A stretch of 5,754 nucleotides of DNA from an uncultured Bacilli bacterium (lineage in GTDB: Bacteria > Bacillota_I > Bacilli_A > ML615J-28 > CAG-313). The stretch's first letter is position 1; each line of letters starts with the position of its first letter. Position numbers and translations under genes: made by a program. Under the pieces are notes generated by a model. It saw nothing but the letters and a program-made list of their open reading frames with translations. It was not told the origin of the DNA and ran no database searches. The stretch is taken from NCBI GenBank assembly GCA_947627685.1, contig CANQWZ010000079.1:1-5754 (forward strand), given 5' to 3'. Shown piece after piece: positions 1 to 5,754 of this stretch.

Positions 1-1370
1 GCTGCTTGTGTAGGATTAAAGTTGGCATTATAGCTACAATAAATGATTTTTTCATAATCTTTTACTTTGTTTAGTAAAAAAGATGCTTCATCTTTTGTAG
101 GATCTATTGAAATGTAATGTTTGTCAACTTTAAATGGCATATAGTCGGCTAAGCAACTTAAAGTGTTATCATCGTTTTCAACTAATGTTACTACTTTAAT
201 TTTAGGGAAAATAATTAAAGTTTTATCAGTTTTTTTGATTGGTAATAGATGATTTTCATTTTTTAATAATGTTATGCTATCATCAGCAACCTTTTGGGCA
301 ACTGCCATTCTTTGAGGGTTTTCTAAATCATCTTTAATATCATTAAAGTCACTTGCCATTTGTCCAACTTTATACATAGCTTTGTATTTTAAGATTCTTT
401 CTACTGCAGCATCAATAATGCTAAGCGGTATTTTCCCCTCTTCAGCGAGTCTTAAAGCGATATTTGCAAACTCTTTTTGCATTGCAACATTGCGAGCACC
501 ACATAGTAATAAAATATCGCATCCTGAGTTGAAACCATTATAAACAATTTCTTCTAAAGAAAAATTATCAAAAACAGCTGACATTGTTAATGAATCTGTT
601 ACCACTAAGCCTTTAAAGCCCATTTCTTCACGAAGAAGACCGGTAATGATTTTCTTTGATAAGGTTGTTGGATATTTACTATCATATTTTGTATAAAGGA
701 CATGACTTGCCATTATTCCTGGTAAATCTAACTCGATAACTTTTTTAAATGGCACAAGTTCCATTTTGTCAAGTCGTTCTTTATCAAAATCTACAACAGG
801 AAGGCCTACATGCGAATCTACAGCCGTATCGCCATGACCAGGGAAATGTTTTACTGATGTCATTAAAAGGGCATCATGATAACCTCTTACCGCTTCAGTC
901 ATATATTCTGATACAACTTGTGGATCTTCAGAATATGATCTAACATTGATAACGGGGTTTTGAGGATTATTGTTAACATCACCTACCGGTGCAAAATTAA
1001 AGTTAAATCCTAAATGTCTAAGTTCAATTCCCATATTTTTAGCAAGCATATAAGCATTTGTTTTATCATTAGTAGCACTAATTGCCATGGCACCAGGGGA
1101 CTGAACTATACCTTCAGTTACTCTTGCTACCATGCCCCCTTCTTGGTCTAAAGCAATAAAGGGTGGTATTTTGGCATGAGCGTTGATTTGTTTATTTAAA
1201 GCAAAAATTTGTTTAGGGCTTATGCAATTATCTTTGAAATAAATTATCAAACCAGCACCAATTTCTTCAACTTGCATTTTAAGCTCATCGCTATATGAAT
1301 CGCCTGAGAAAGCAAGGCCAATCATTTGGCCTATTTTTTCTTTTAAAGTCATATCTTTTATATTTTTCAT
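1..1370 (-). CDS. nagZ: Glycoside hydrolase family 3, NagZ-type beta-N-acetylhexosaminidase (C-terminus cut off by window edge)
   Basis: My translation from the ATG at 1368-1370 gives 456 open residues running off the window, so the C-terminus is missing. The N-terminal TIM barrel is clear: DQEGG at residues 75-79, R144 in a VRSYSEDP segment, then KHFPGHGDTAVDSH at 174-187, the NagZ signature. By family knowledge K174 and H175 bind GlcNAc and D185/H187 form the general acid/base dyad. VVTDSLTM at 257-263 carries the expected nucleophile D259. After residue ~355 an LLKNENHLLPI-type segment starts the second, alpha/beta GH3 domain, so the whole protein probably resembles the two-domain Bacillus enzyme (about 600 residues) rather than the short Gram-negative NagZ. 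There is no signal peptide (it starts MKNIKDMTLKEKIGQM), so it is probably cytoplasmic and acts on imported beta-GlcNAc glycosides such as muropeptide sugars. Some GH3 enzymes with this His dyad act as phosphorylases, which is an alternative. It lies 6 bases after the phosphodiester glycosidase stop. The family call is secure; the substrate is inferred. Confidence 0.94.
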   Translation of the reverse strand, partial: MKNIKDMTLKEKIGQMIGLAFSGDSYSDELKMQVEEIGAGLIIYFKDNCISPKQIFALNKQINAHAKIPPFIALDQEGGMVARVTEGIVQSPGAMAISATNDKTNAYMLAKNMGIELRHLGFNFNFAPVGDVNNNPQNPVINVRSYSEDPQVVSEYMTEAVRGYHDALLMTSVKHFPGHGDTAVDSHVGLPVVDFDKERLDKMELVPFKKVIELDLPGIMASHVLYTKYDSKYPTTLSKKIITGLLREEMGFKGLVVTDSLTMSAVFDNFSLEEIVYNGFNSGCDILLLCGARNVAMQKEFANIALRLAEEGKIPLSIIDAAVERILKYKAMYKVGQMASDFNDIKDDLENPQRMAVAQKVADDSITLLKNENHLLPIKKTDKTLIIFPKIKVVTLVENDDNTLSCLADYMPFKVDKHYISIDPTKDEASFLLNKVKDYEKIIYCSYNANFNPTQA

Positions 1371-1374
1371 ATTA

Positions 1375-1378
1375 TCCT
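1375..1378 (-). promoter_or_regulatory. Weak ribosome binding site of the GH3 gene, overlapping the upstream stop codon
   Basis: On the minus strand an AGGA lies 4 bases before the ATG at 1370, and its first two bases are the last two of the TAG stop (1377-1379) of the preceding gene. The site is shorter and closer to the start than the AAAGGAG sites of the two genes upstream. Together with the 6-base junction this suggests that GH3 translation depends partly on ribosomes finishing the glycosidase gene (translational coupling, inferred). Confidence 0.5.
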
Positions 1379-3698
1379 ATCTTTTCTTTCTAAATATAAT
1401 GATACTAGCACTTAAGATGGTACTAAGAAGTATCATACTAAATACAGCATCTTTTTTACAACTATTGCAACCCTTTTTATCATTATTATCAACTGGTCTT
1501 TCTAGTGGCTCACCTTCAGTGATGCCACATTTTTTACATCTTTTTGGATGATCATAGGTTGCTTCTTCCCAGTCATGTTCGCATGGGGCTGTTCCGACTG
1601 TTATAACATCACTACGTGCTTCGTTTTCTTCACCACTGACTAAGAATTTAATTATAATTTGTACTTCGTAAAGATTATTTTCAAAATCTAAGCTATCAAT
1701 AGTTACTAAATCAGAGCTATAACTTAATGGGTGTTTTTCACCATTAATTAATAAGTAAGCTTCAGTTACAATTTTACTACTATCTTGATATTCATATTCA
1801 ACTTTTAATTTATCTTTATTTGTAGTAACGTCAAAGAGTTTAATTTCTGGTAATTCAAAATCTAAAGTGCGATATTCTCTTTTGGCAACAGTTTTTGTTT
1901 TAGTAGTATTGTTAGAAGTATTAAGGATATCATATTGATATTCAATTTCATATGCTTGATCTTTAACTAAGCCTTTTATTTCAAACCAATCTTCATCTTT
2001 CATTTCATAAGTTTCACCATTTATTTTAATAACAATATTTTGAACTTTTAAGATGTCATTGTTATCTTCTTTGATGAAAAGGAAACCTCTTGTTCTTGAT
2101 TTAATAGTTATATCGGGAACATATTCTTTAGTTTTTACTAAAACAGAACTTTTTACTTCTTTGCCATCTATTTTATAAGTAACACTAGCATTATAAGTGG
2201 TATTTTCATCAAGGCCACTAATAGTTAGACTATCAGAAGTCATATCATATGTTTTACCATTGATACCAACTTTAATATCTGTCATTTTTTTGCTAGCATC
2301 GTTATCCTCTTTATTGATTGTAACGGTAGTTTCAGTTGAAAGATCATCATTGCAAACTAAATTAGAAGCAGGCATTACTAAAAAGATAGCATTACCAGTT
2401 GAACGTTCAGGGCCATCTGAAGGACGGTTAATAACTTGTAACTCGCCATTATAGTCACGAGCAATTAAAGTTGAAGATCCACCTCCATCTAAATTGAAGG
2501 CATTAACGCATCCCGCAAGTTTCATAAATTCAGCAGCTTCAAATAAAGTTGCTCCATAATATGAATTATCTTTAGCTCTACCATCAACAACCATTAAAAC
2601 AGGTGTACCATCAGCTTTGAAACCGATGAAAGTACGTGGATGATCAGTATAAATAAAATCGGAAGTGTGATCGGCTTTAAATTGTGACTCGCCATCAACT
2701 AACATTTGATAGATGTAACCCATACTTTGTGTTACTTCAGCGAAATCACCACCATATTTATGTTGACATCTTACTAAAGTACCTTCTGTTAATTTTTCTT
2801 CAAAGCTTGCATCTTTGGTAGCTATATAAAATTCTCTTGTTTCGATGGTTTCGTACTTTCCACCTTCACCTTGTACCATTCTAGTTGCCATTGGCATTTC
2901 TTTATCGGTACCATCATGTTTAGAAACAATTGCGCCTTTAACAAAAACAGTTGCATTGCTTCCATTTGATATTCTGCATATAGTATATTCTCCTACATAT
3001 ACAGTATAGCCAGTTAAATTAAAAGTACTACTTATATCTTTAGTATAAAGATTTAAGCCATCTTCTTTTGGGGCTTTATTATATGTTGCCATTGGAAATT
3101 CTTCACTAACTTTACCATCTTCAGTCATTAATTGTAAATATAAACCGGTAATTTCTGGTCTACCTACAACTACTTCATTATCATCAGTAATACCAATAAC
3201 ATTTCGGTAACTTGCGGTTGCTAAATCAGCACGATACATATCACCATCAGCCATAAAGTTATTGGTAGGTTCCCATGTTATTACACCAGAGTTTTGGAAG
3301 AAATCACCATTTGTTCCCGCAACAACAATCCAACCAGGATGAGCTTTTTCCCAGTCTTCAGCACATTTTCTTGTTGTAGCAGCACTCCAACTATCAGCAC
3401 TTTGTTTTGTCCAAGTTACGAGTTTTAAACCATTATTATAATTATCAAGATCTACCCATTGAACATAATGCGGATGCCATTCTTCATCGGCCTGACCATT
3501 TTTTAATGATGACCATTGTTGTTCATAAAGATTAGCTCCACCTAATAATTTAGTTTTTTTTAGATCATTGATTGTTTTTACATATTCTGACGATGTGGCC
3601 TCATCAGCACTAACATGTACAAAAGAAAGATTACCAATTAATAAAATTCCCATCATTAGGGTAAAAATGATGGTTAAAAATTTTAACCCCTTTTTCAT
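1377..3698 (-). CDS. Secreted, membrane-anchored phosphodiester glycosidase (NAGPA domain) with three repeat modules and a Cys-rich C-terminal tail
   Basis: This 773-residue protein has a signal peptide (residues 1-31, likely cut after VSA). Next is a phosphodiester glycosidase domain of the NAGPA family (about 75-445), related to the mammalian enzyme that uncovers mannose-6-phosphate by removing GlcNAc from a GlcNAc-1-phosphodiester. Family hallmarks are NGDFF at 130-134, RTFIGF then VVDGR at 355-374, NLDGGGSSTL at 402-411 and NRPSDGPERSTGNAIFLV at 424-441. About 200 residues between the first two motifs are less conserved to my eye. Three related beta-type modules follow (about 456-525, 526-612, 613-702), then a CEH...CKKCG zinc-ribbon-like motif (706-725) and a KKGCNSC-TM-RKKR tail (741-773). 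The enzyme should therefore sit on the outer cell surface. The start is fixed by the signal peptide and an AAAGGAG site 11 bases upstream. It lies between DUF624 and GH3 genes in a sugar-transporter operon. The true substrate is unknown; bacterial members are poorly characterised, and teichoic-acid-like or other phosphodiester glycopolymers are candidates. Confidence 0.9.
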   Translation of the reverse strand: MKKGLKFLTIIFTLMMGILLIGNLSFVHVSADEATSSEYVKTINDLKKTKLLGGANLYEQQWSSLKNGQADEEWHPHYVQWVDLDNYNNGLKLVTWTKQSADSWSAATTRKCAEDWEKAHPGWIVVAGTNGDFFQNSGVITWEPTNNFMADGDMYRADLATASYRNVIGITDDNEVVVGRPEITGLYLQLMTEDGKVSEEFPMATYNKAPKEDGLNLYTKDISSTFNLTGYTVYVGEYTICRISNGSNATVFVKGAIVSKHDGTDKEMPMATRMVQGEGGKYETIETREFYIATKDASFEEKLTEGTLVRCQHKYGGDFAEVTQSMGYIYQMLVDGESQFKADHTSDFIYTDHPRTFIGFKADGTPVLMVVDGRAKDNSYYGATLFEAAEFMKLAGCVNAFNLDGGGSSTLIARDYNGELQVINRPSDGPERSTGNAIFLVMPASNLVCNDDLSTETTVTINKEDNDASKKMTDIKVGINGKTYDMTSDSLTISGLDENTTYNASVTYKIDGKEVKSSVLVKTKEYVPDITIKSRTRGFLFIKEDNNDILKVQNIVIKINGETYEMKDEDWFEIKGLVKDQAYEIEYQYDILNTSNNTTKTKTVAKREYRTLDFELPEIKLFDVTTNKDKLKVEYEYQDSSKIVTEAYLLINGEKHPLSYSSDLVTIDSLDFENNLYEVQIIIKFLVSGEENEARSDVITVGTAPCEHDWEEATYDHPKRCKKCGITEGEPLERPVDNNDKKGCNSCKKDAVFSMILLSTILSASIIIFRKKR
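1380..1478 (-). other. C-terminal Cys-containing membrane tail (possible anchor or sorting signal)
   Basis: Residues 741-773: KKGCNSCKKD, a hydrophobic stretch AVFSMILLSTILSASIIIF (751-769), then RKKR at the very end. The order motif, single transmembrane helix, basic end is that of a tripartite cell-surface sorting tail, but there is no LPXTG. The motif here is a lysine/glycine/cysteine box. It would hold the enzyme on the outer face of the membrane; whether it is processed is unknown. Confidence 0.7.
1503..1583 (-). other. Zinc-ribbon-like CxH...CxxC motif near the glycosidase C-terminus
   Basis: Residues 706-732 carry C706, H708, C721 and C724 in the arrangement CEHDW...RCKKCGITEGEPL. I recognise this as the short C-x-H-x-W...C-x-x-C-G-x-T-E-G module that recurs in extracellular proteins of gut Firmicutes. 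It could bind one metal ion or form disulfides outside the cell. Its role is not established; it sits just before the membrane tail. Confidence 0.65.
1593..2333 (-). repeat. Three tandem protein modules (Fn3/Ig-like beta fold suspected) in the glycosidase
   Basis: Within the glycosidase, residues about 456-525, 526-612 and 613-702 repeat a pattern: a short hydrophobic strand, then ING.xY.M (GINGKTYDM at 478-486, KINGETYEM at 558-566, LINGEKHPL at 650-658), then an I.GL or I.SL turn (494-496, 574-577, 667-670), then a Y-rich strand (YNASVTYKI, YEIEYQYDI, YEVQIIIKF). Divergence between copies is high, so this is a protein repeat rather than a DNA repeat. The spacing and alternation suggest beta sandwiches acting as a stalk or as carbohydrate-binding modules (inference). 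Confidence 0.7.
3606..3698 (-). other. Signal peptide of the phosphodiester glycosidase
   Basis: Residues 1-31: a positive start (MKKGLK), a hydrophobic core at about 7-27, and a V-S-A cleavage site (-3 V29, -1 A31) followed by the acidic DEATSSE of the mature protein. No lipobox Cys is present, so a type I (Sec) signal peptidase site is expected. Confidence 0.85.
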
Positions 3699-3709
3699 TC
3701 TTATTCTTT

Positions 3710-3716
3710 CTCCTTT
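3710..3716 (-). promoter_or_regulatory. Ribosome binding site of the phosphodiester glycosidase gene
   Basis: AAAGGAG on the minus strand, 11 bases before the ATG at 3696-3698, within the 26-base gap after the DUF624 gene. It confirms this start. Confidence 0.8.
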
Positions 3717-3724
3717 GATTATTT

Positions 3725-4423
3725 TTATTTGTTTTCTATTCTGTTATATAATCTAATGTATTTTTTAAAAGATATTTTAACGATTAAGTAAATAGGTAGT
3801 GCCATTCCAATAGTAATTAAAATGATTTCAATGGTAAAGCTTAATATTAAGAAAGCAACTAAAATAATGCCTAAAAGCAAACTTGTTAAAAGATCTTTAA
3901 AAGCCATAATAAAGGCAAGTTTCACAATTTCAACTATACGCATATTAGTAAAATAGGCCATTATGAGTGGTATATGTACTATTATAGCCACGATAATCAT
4001 TGTAAAAGAAATTGTTAAAATAAAGCCTAAAATATAGATAATACCTTTTGTTATATTACTTGTAAAAAAGTTAAGGCTATTATAAAAAACATAAATAAGC
4101 ACTATAATAAGAATAGAAAAGATTAATGCTTTAAGATAGTTTTTGCCAAAACTTTTGAAAAAATCTTTAAAAATAGTGTTCGTTTCGTTTGTCTCATATT
4201 GTTTAATAACACTAGTTGCCGCAACGAAACTTGGGAAAAACCATAATAATATAGGGATAAGGGTTATATATTCCCAGGGACTATTTTCAATTTGAAAAAA
4301 GTTAATATAAATAATAGAAAAGGAAAAAGAGGGAATTATTATCAAAGCGTTCAAAAGAATTAAGCGTAAGACGTAATCTAAGAAACGGTATATCTTACTA
4401 CGCATGATTCGATCCGATCTCAT
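3725..4423 (-). CDS. DUF624/YesL-like integral membrane protein
   Basis: This 232-residue, very hydrophobic protein has predicted membrane helices at about 18-40, 52-74, 98-118, 126-157 (long, probably one helix plus part of another) and 178-216 (probably two). The N-terminal IYRFLDYVLRLILLNALII (11-29) and the cytoplasmic segment FKDFFKSFGKNYLKA (85-99) match the DUF624 pattern as I know it from Bacillus subtilis YesL, which also sits beside a CUT1 sugar ABC transporter. No catalytic residues are evident. Function is unknown; the position 38 bases after the second permease and 26 bases before the secreted glycosidase suggests an accessory role in uptake or sensing. The start at 4423 is preferred over the ATG seven codons in (residue 7) because an AAAGGAG lies 10 bases upstream. 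The family assignment is by pattern, not by search. Confidence 0.75.
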   Translation of the reverse strand: MRSDRIMRSKIYRFLDYVLRLILLNALIIIPSFSFSIIYINFFQIENSPWEYITLIPILLWFFPSFVAATSVIKQYETNETNTIFKDFFKSFGKNYLKALIFSILIIVLIYVFYNSLNFFTSNITKGIIYILGFILTISFTMIIVAIIVHIPLIMAYFTNMRIVEIVKLAFIMAFKDLLTSLLLGIILVAFLILSFTIEIILITIGMALPIYLIVKISFKKYIRLYNRIENK

Positions 4424-4433
4424 TTTCCTCTTT

Positions 4434-4440
4434 CTCCTTT
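4434..4440 (-). promoter_or_regulatory. Ribosome binding site of the DUF624 gene
   Basis: AAAGGAG on the minus strand, 10 bases before the ATG at 4421-4423. A second GAGGA (4426-4430) lies only 2 bases from the start and is probably too close to serve. The strong site selects residue 1 over the internal Met7. Confidence 0.8.
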
Positions 4441-4461
4441 AATTTTTAGTTATTTTTTATT

Positions 4462-5616
4462 TTAACCAACAATACCTGAACGTTCAACTCCTTCAATGAA
4501 CAACTTTTGAACAAACAAATAGCCAATAATAAGCGGAGCCATCATCATAAGGGCACCAGTATTTAAAAGGGTTTGAACAAGCAATTCATTTACAGAGTCC
4601 TCAGTCATACCAAGTTCATTTCTTATATCTTCAAACTGTGGCTGTTTTATCCAACCTGTAGCATTTTCGGCCATGGTTGTTAATTTTTGGGTTAGCATTG
4701 GGAAGCTATCACCACTAATTTGATACATTTGCGTGTAATATACATCATTCCATTGCCATACAAAGGAGAATAATGCAACGATTACAATTACACCTCTAGC
4801 ATTAGGAAGCATAACACTCCAGAATGTTCTTACAACGCCAGCACCATCAATTTGAGCTGATTCTTCAAGTTCAATTGGAATACCTCTAAAGAATTGTCTA
4901 AATAAGAAGATATATAAAGCTGAACGAATTCCTTGACCAAGAATTGATGTTACGTAGAAAACGATAGCTTTACCTTCACCTCTTAAAAGAAGGGTATGGC
5001 CAAAAAGGCTTTCAAATAAACCTGGGTTACCACCAAAACTTAAAATATCAAAGTCACCAAAATATACATATCTAGCAAGGGTAACAGCGTTTGGTGGAAC
5101 AATTAAGGTAAGCATAATTAACCAAAATATGATATTGCTACCTCTAAATTTTAATCTTGAAAAAGCGTATCCTGCAAGGGAAGCTGAAACAAGTTGGCAA
5201 AGGGTAGAGATAGTTGCAACTTGGAAATTGCACCATAAACCTTTCCAATAACTTAATAAAACAGCCGAAAATTGGAAATCAAATAAACTAAAGTGTTCTG
5301 GTATCCAGTTAACAACTGGGTTACTTAAGTCAACAGGATGTCTAATTGATAAAGTAAATTGTTGGAAAATTGGAAATACGATAACAAACGATACCCCTAT
5401 AAACATAAAGGCTCTTAAGATTGATACTAAAGTAGCTGTAGCTTTACGTCTTATTACAGCTCTTTTTACGGGATTTTTAAGCTCGGTAACTATTTCACTA
5501 TATTTTTCTTTACTTACTCTTTTAACTTTTTGCCACTTTGATTCTAGCGCTTTTTCACTAGTGGCTTCTACTACTTCTTGGGTATTTTTTAGTTCTTCAT
5601 TATTTTTTGTCGTCAT
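4462..5616 (-). CDS. CUT1-family carbohydrate ABC transporter permease (MalG/UgpE type), with N-terminal extension
   Basis: This membrane subunit of a binding-protein-dependent sugar importer has 384 residues, against roughly 270-300 for usual MalG/UgpE proteins. The first helix is at about 64-90. The inner-membrane permease domain spans about 135-375, with the cytoplasmic EAA loop that docks on the ATPase at 251-271 (E-E-S-A...D-G-A-G...LP). The conserved FVWQWNDVYY lies at 285-294 and the family's C-terminal basic/glycine end at 371-384. The extra length is a charged, Lys/Glu-rich cytoplasmic N-terminus of about 62 residues plus longer outside segments at about 185-222 and 318-347. The start is supported by an AAGGTGGTG ribosome site and by the 17-base overlap with the preceding permease. 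It should pair with that permease, a lipoprotein binding protein and an ATPase, none of the last two being in the window. The sugar is unknown; neighbours suggest an amino-sugar oligosaccharide. Confidence 0.94.
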   Translation of the reverse strand: MTTKNNEELKNTQEVVEATSEKALESKWQKVKRVSKEKYSEIVTELKNPVKRAVIRRKATATLVSILRAFMFIGVSFVIVFPIFQQFTLSIRHPVDLSNPVVNWIPEHFSLFDFQFSAVLLSYWKGLWCNFQVATISTLCQLVSASLAGYAFSRLKFRGSNIIFWLIMLTLIVPPNAVTLARYVYFGDFDILSFGGNPGLFESLFGHTLLLRGEGKAIVFYVTSILGQGIRSALYIFLFRQFFRGIPIELEESAQIDGAGVVRTFWSVMLPNARGVIVIVALFSFVWQWNDVYYTQMYQISGDSFPMLTQKLTTMAENATGWIKQPQFEDIRNELGMTEDSVNELLVQTLLNTGALMMMAPLIIGYLFVQKLFIEGVERSGIVG

Positions 5617-5754
5617 AATAGAACACCACCTTCGATAAAATACCTACAATTATTCCCATTAGTAATAATGAGGAAATAATGTATAACCATGACATCGCTG
5701 AATAATAACCATATTCACTAGCACTATATTGTTTTTGCATAACACCTACAATTT
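5600..5754 (-). CDS. CUT1-family carbohydrate ABC transporter permease (UgpA/MalF type), C-terminal fragment
   Basis: I translated the minus strand from 5752 to a TAA at 5600-5602, giving the last 50 residues; the N-terminus lies beyond the window. The segment QYSASEYGYYSAMSWLY, followed by one hydrophobic helix (about 22-43 of the fragment) and the end VVFYYDDKK, is the typical last transmembrane helix of UgpA-type permeases (YGYASAMSW... then ...YYE/D). The other two minus-strand frames have stops within the first ten codons, so the reading frame is unambiguous. Its stop lies inside the next gene (17-base overlap), the usual arrangement for two partner permeases. It should form the transport heterodimer with the downstream permease. 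Confidence 0.85.
   Translation of the reverse strand, partial: IVGVMQKQYSASEYGYYSAMSWLYIISSLLLMGIIVGILSKVVFYYDDKK
5624..5632 (-). promoter_or_regulatory. Ribosome binding site of the second permease, inside the upstream permease gene
   Basis: AAGGTGGTG on the minus strand matches the anti-Shine-Dalgarno complement AAGGAGGTG at all but one position and ends 7 bases before the ATG at 5614-5616. It lies within the last codons of the upstream gene, as expected for coupled, equimolar permease subunits. Confidence 0.7.

Noticed and set aside
749..943. 64-residue open frame on the plus strand
   Set aside because: It lies opposite the most conserved part of the GH3 gene (the KHFPGHGDT region); its protein has no recognisable motif and it lacks a ribosome site. 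Antisense shadow.
1593..2333. Tandem DNA repeat or CRISPR-like array in the glycosidase gene
   Set aside because: The periodicity exists only at protein level; the DNA copies are too diverged and too long for a CRISPR repeat, and the reading frame is continuous.
2197..2454. 85-residue open frame on the plus strand
   Set aside because: Lies wholly opposite the glycosidase gene; its hydrophobic stretch reflects complementary codons of the sense gene. No ribosome site or independent support.
3699..3724. Possible promoter or terminator between the DUF624 and glycosidase genes
   Set aside because: The 26 bases hold only the ribosome site and flanking A/T; no hairpin and no room for -35/-10 boxes outside coding sequence.
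3568..3756. 62-residue hydrophobic open frame on the plus strand
   Set aside because: It is antisense to the signal peptide region and crosses the 26-base gap. The hydrophobic end arises from the complement of the Lys/Asn/Glu-rich codons there. No promoter or ribosome site seen.
4424..4461. A/T-rich gap between permease and DUF624 as a regulatory site
   Set aside because: The 38 bases are T- or A-runs plus the ribosome site. I found no inverted repeat that would make an operator or a terminator.

Overview
The window looks like chromosomal DNA of an AT-rich, low-G+C member of the Bacillota (Firmicutes), or of a wall-less or Acholeplasma/RF39/Erysipelotrichales-like relative. The evidence is the strong A+T bias, the purine-rich AAAGGAG ribosome binding sites, a Gram-positive style secreted protein with a lysine-rich signal peptide and a Cys/TM/KKR tail, and carbohydrate ABC transporter and DUF624 neighbours. 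The genes use TGG for Trp with no in-frame TGA, and all four visible stops are TAA or TAG. This fits the standard bacterial code and argues against the Mycoplasma code. I cannot name the species.

Layout: everything is on the minus strand, so transcription runs from high to low coordinates, and there is essentially no non-coding DNA. From upstream to downstream: (1) 5600-5754, the last 50 residues of a first CUT1 sugar permease (UgpA/MalF type); (2) 4462-5616, a complete second CUT1 permease (UgpE/MalG type) whose start overlaps gene 1 by 17 bases; (3) 3725-4423, a small integral membrane protein of the DUF624/YesL type; (4) 1377-3698, a large secreted phosphodiester glycosidase (NAGPA domain) with three repeated beta-type modules, a zinc-ribbon-like Cys/His motif and a C-terminal membrane tail; (5) 1-1370, the first 456 residues of a glycoside hydrolase family 3 enzyme of the NagZ type, cut by the window edge. 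The junctions are -17, +38, +26 and +6 bases. No promoter, terminator, RNA gene, mobile element or CRISPR array was seen, so this is the interior of one operon that continues on both sides.

How the genes may work together (inference): the cell-surface NAGPA enzyme would release an amino sugar or oligosaccharide from a sugar-1-phosphodiester-linked or related glycopolymer. The two permeases, with a solute-binding protein and ATPase not visible here, would import it. The GH3 enzyme has no signal peptide and carries the full NagZ catalytic signature, so it would remove beta-linked GlcNAc (or a related sugar) in the cytoplasm. DUF624 proteins often accompany such transporters, with no established function. 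This is a plausible amino-sugar or wall-glycopolymer scavenging locus, but the substrate cannot be read from sequence alone.
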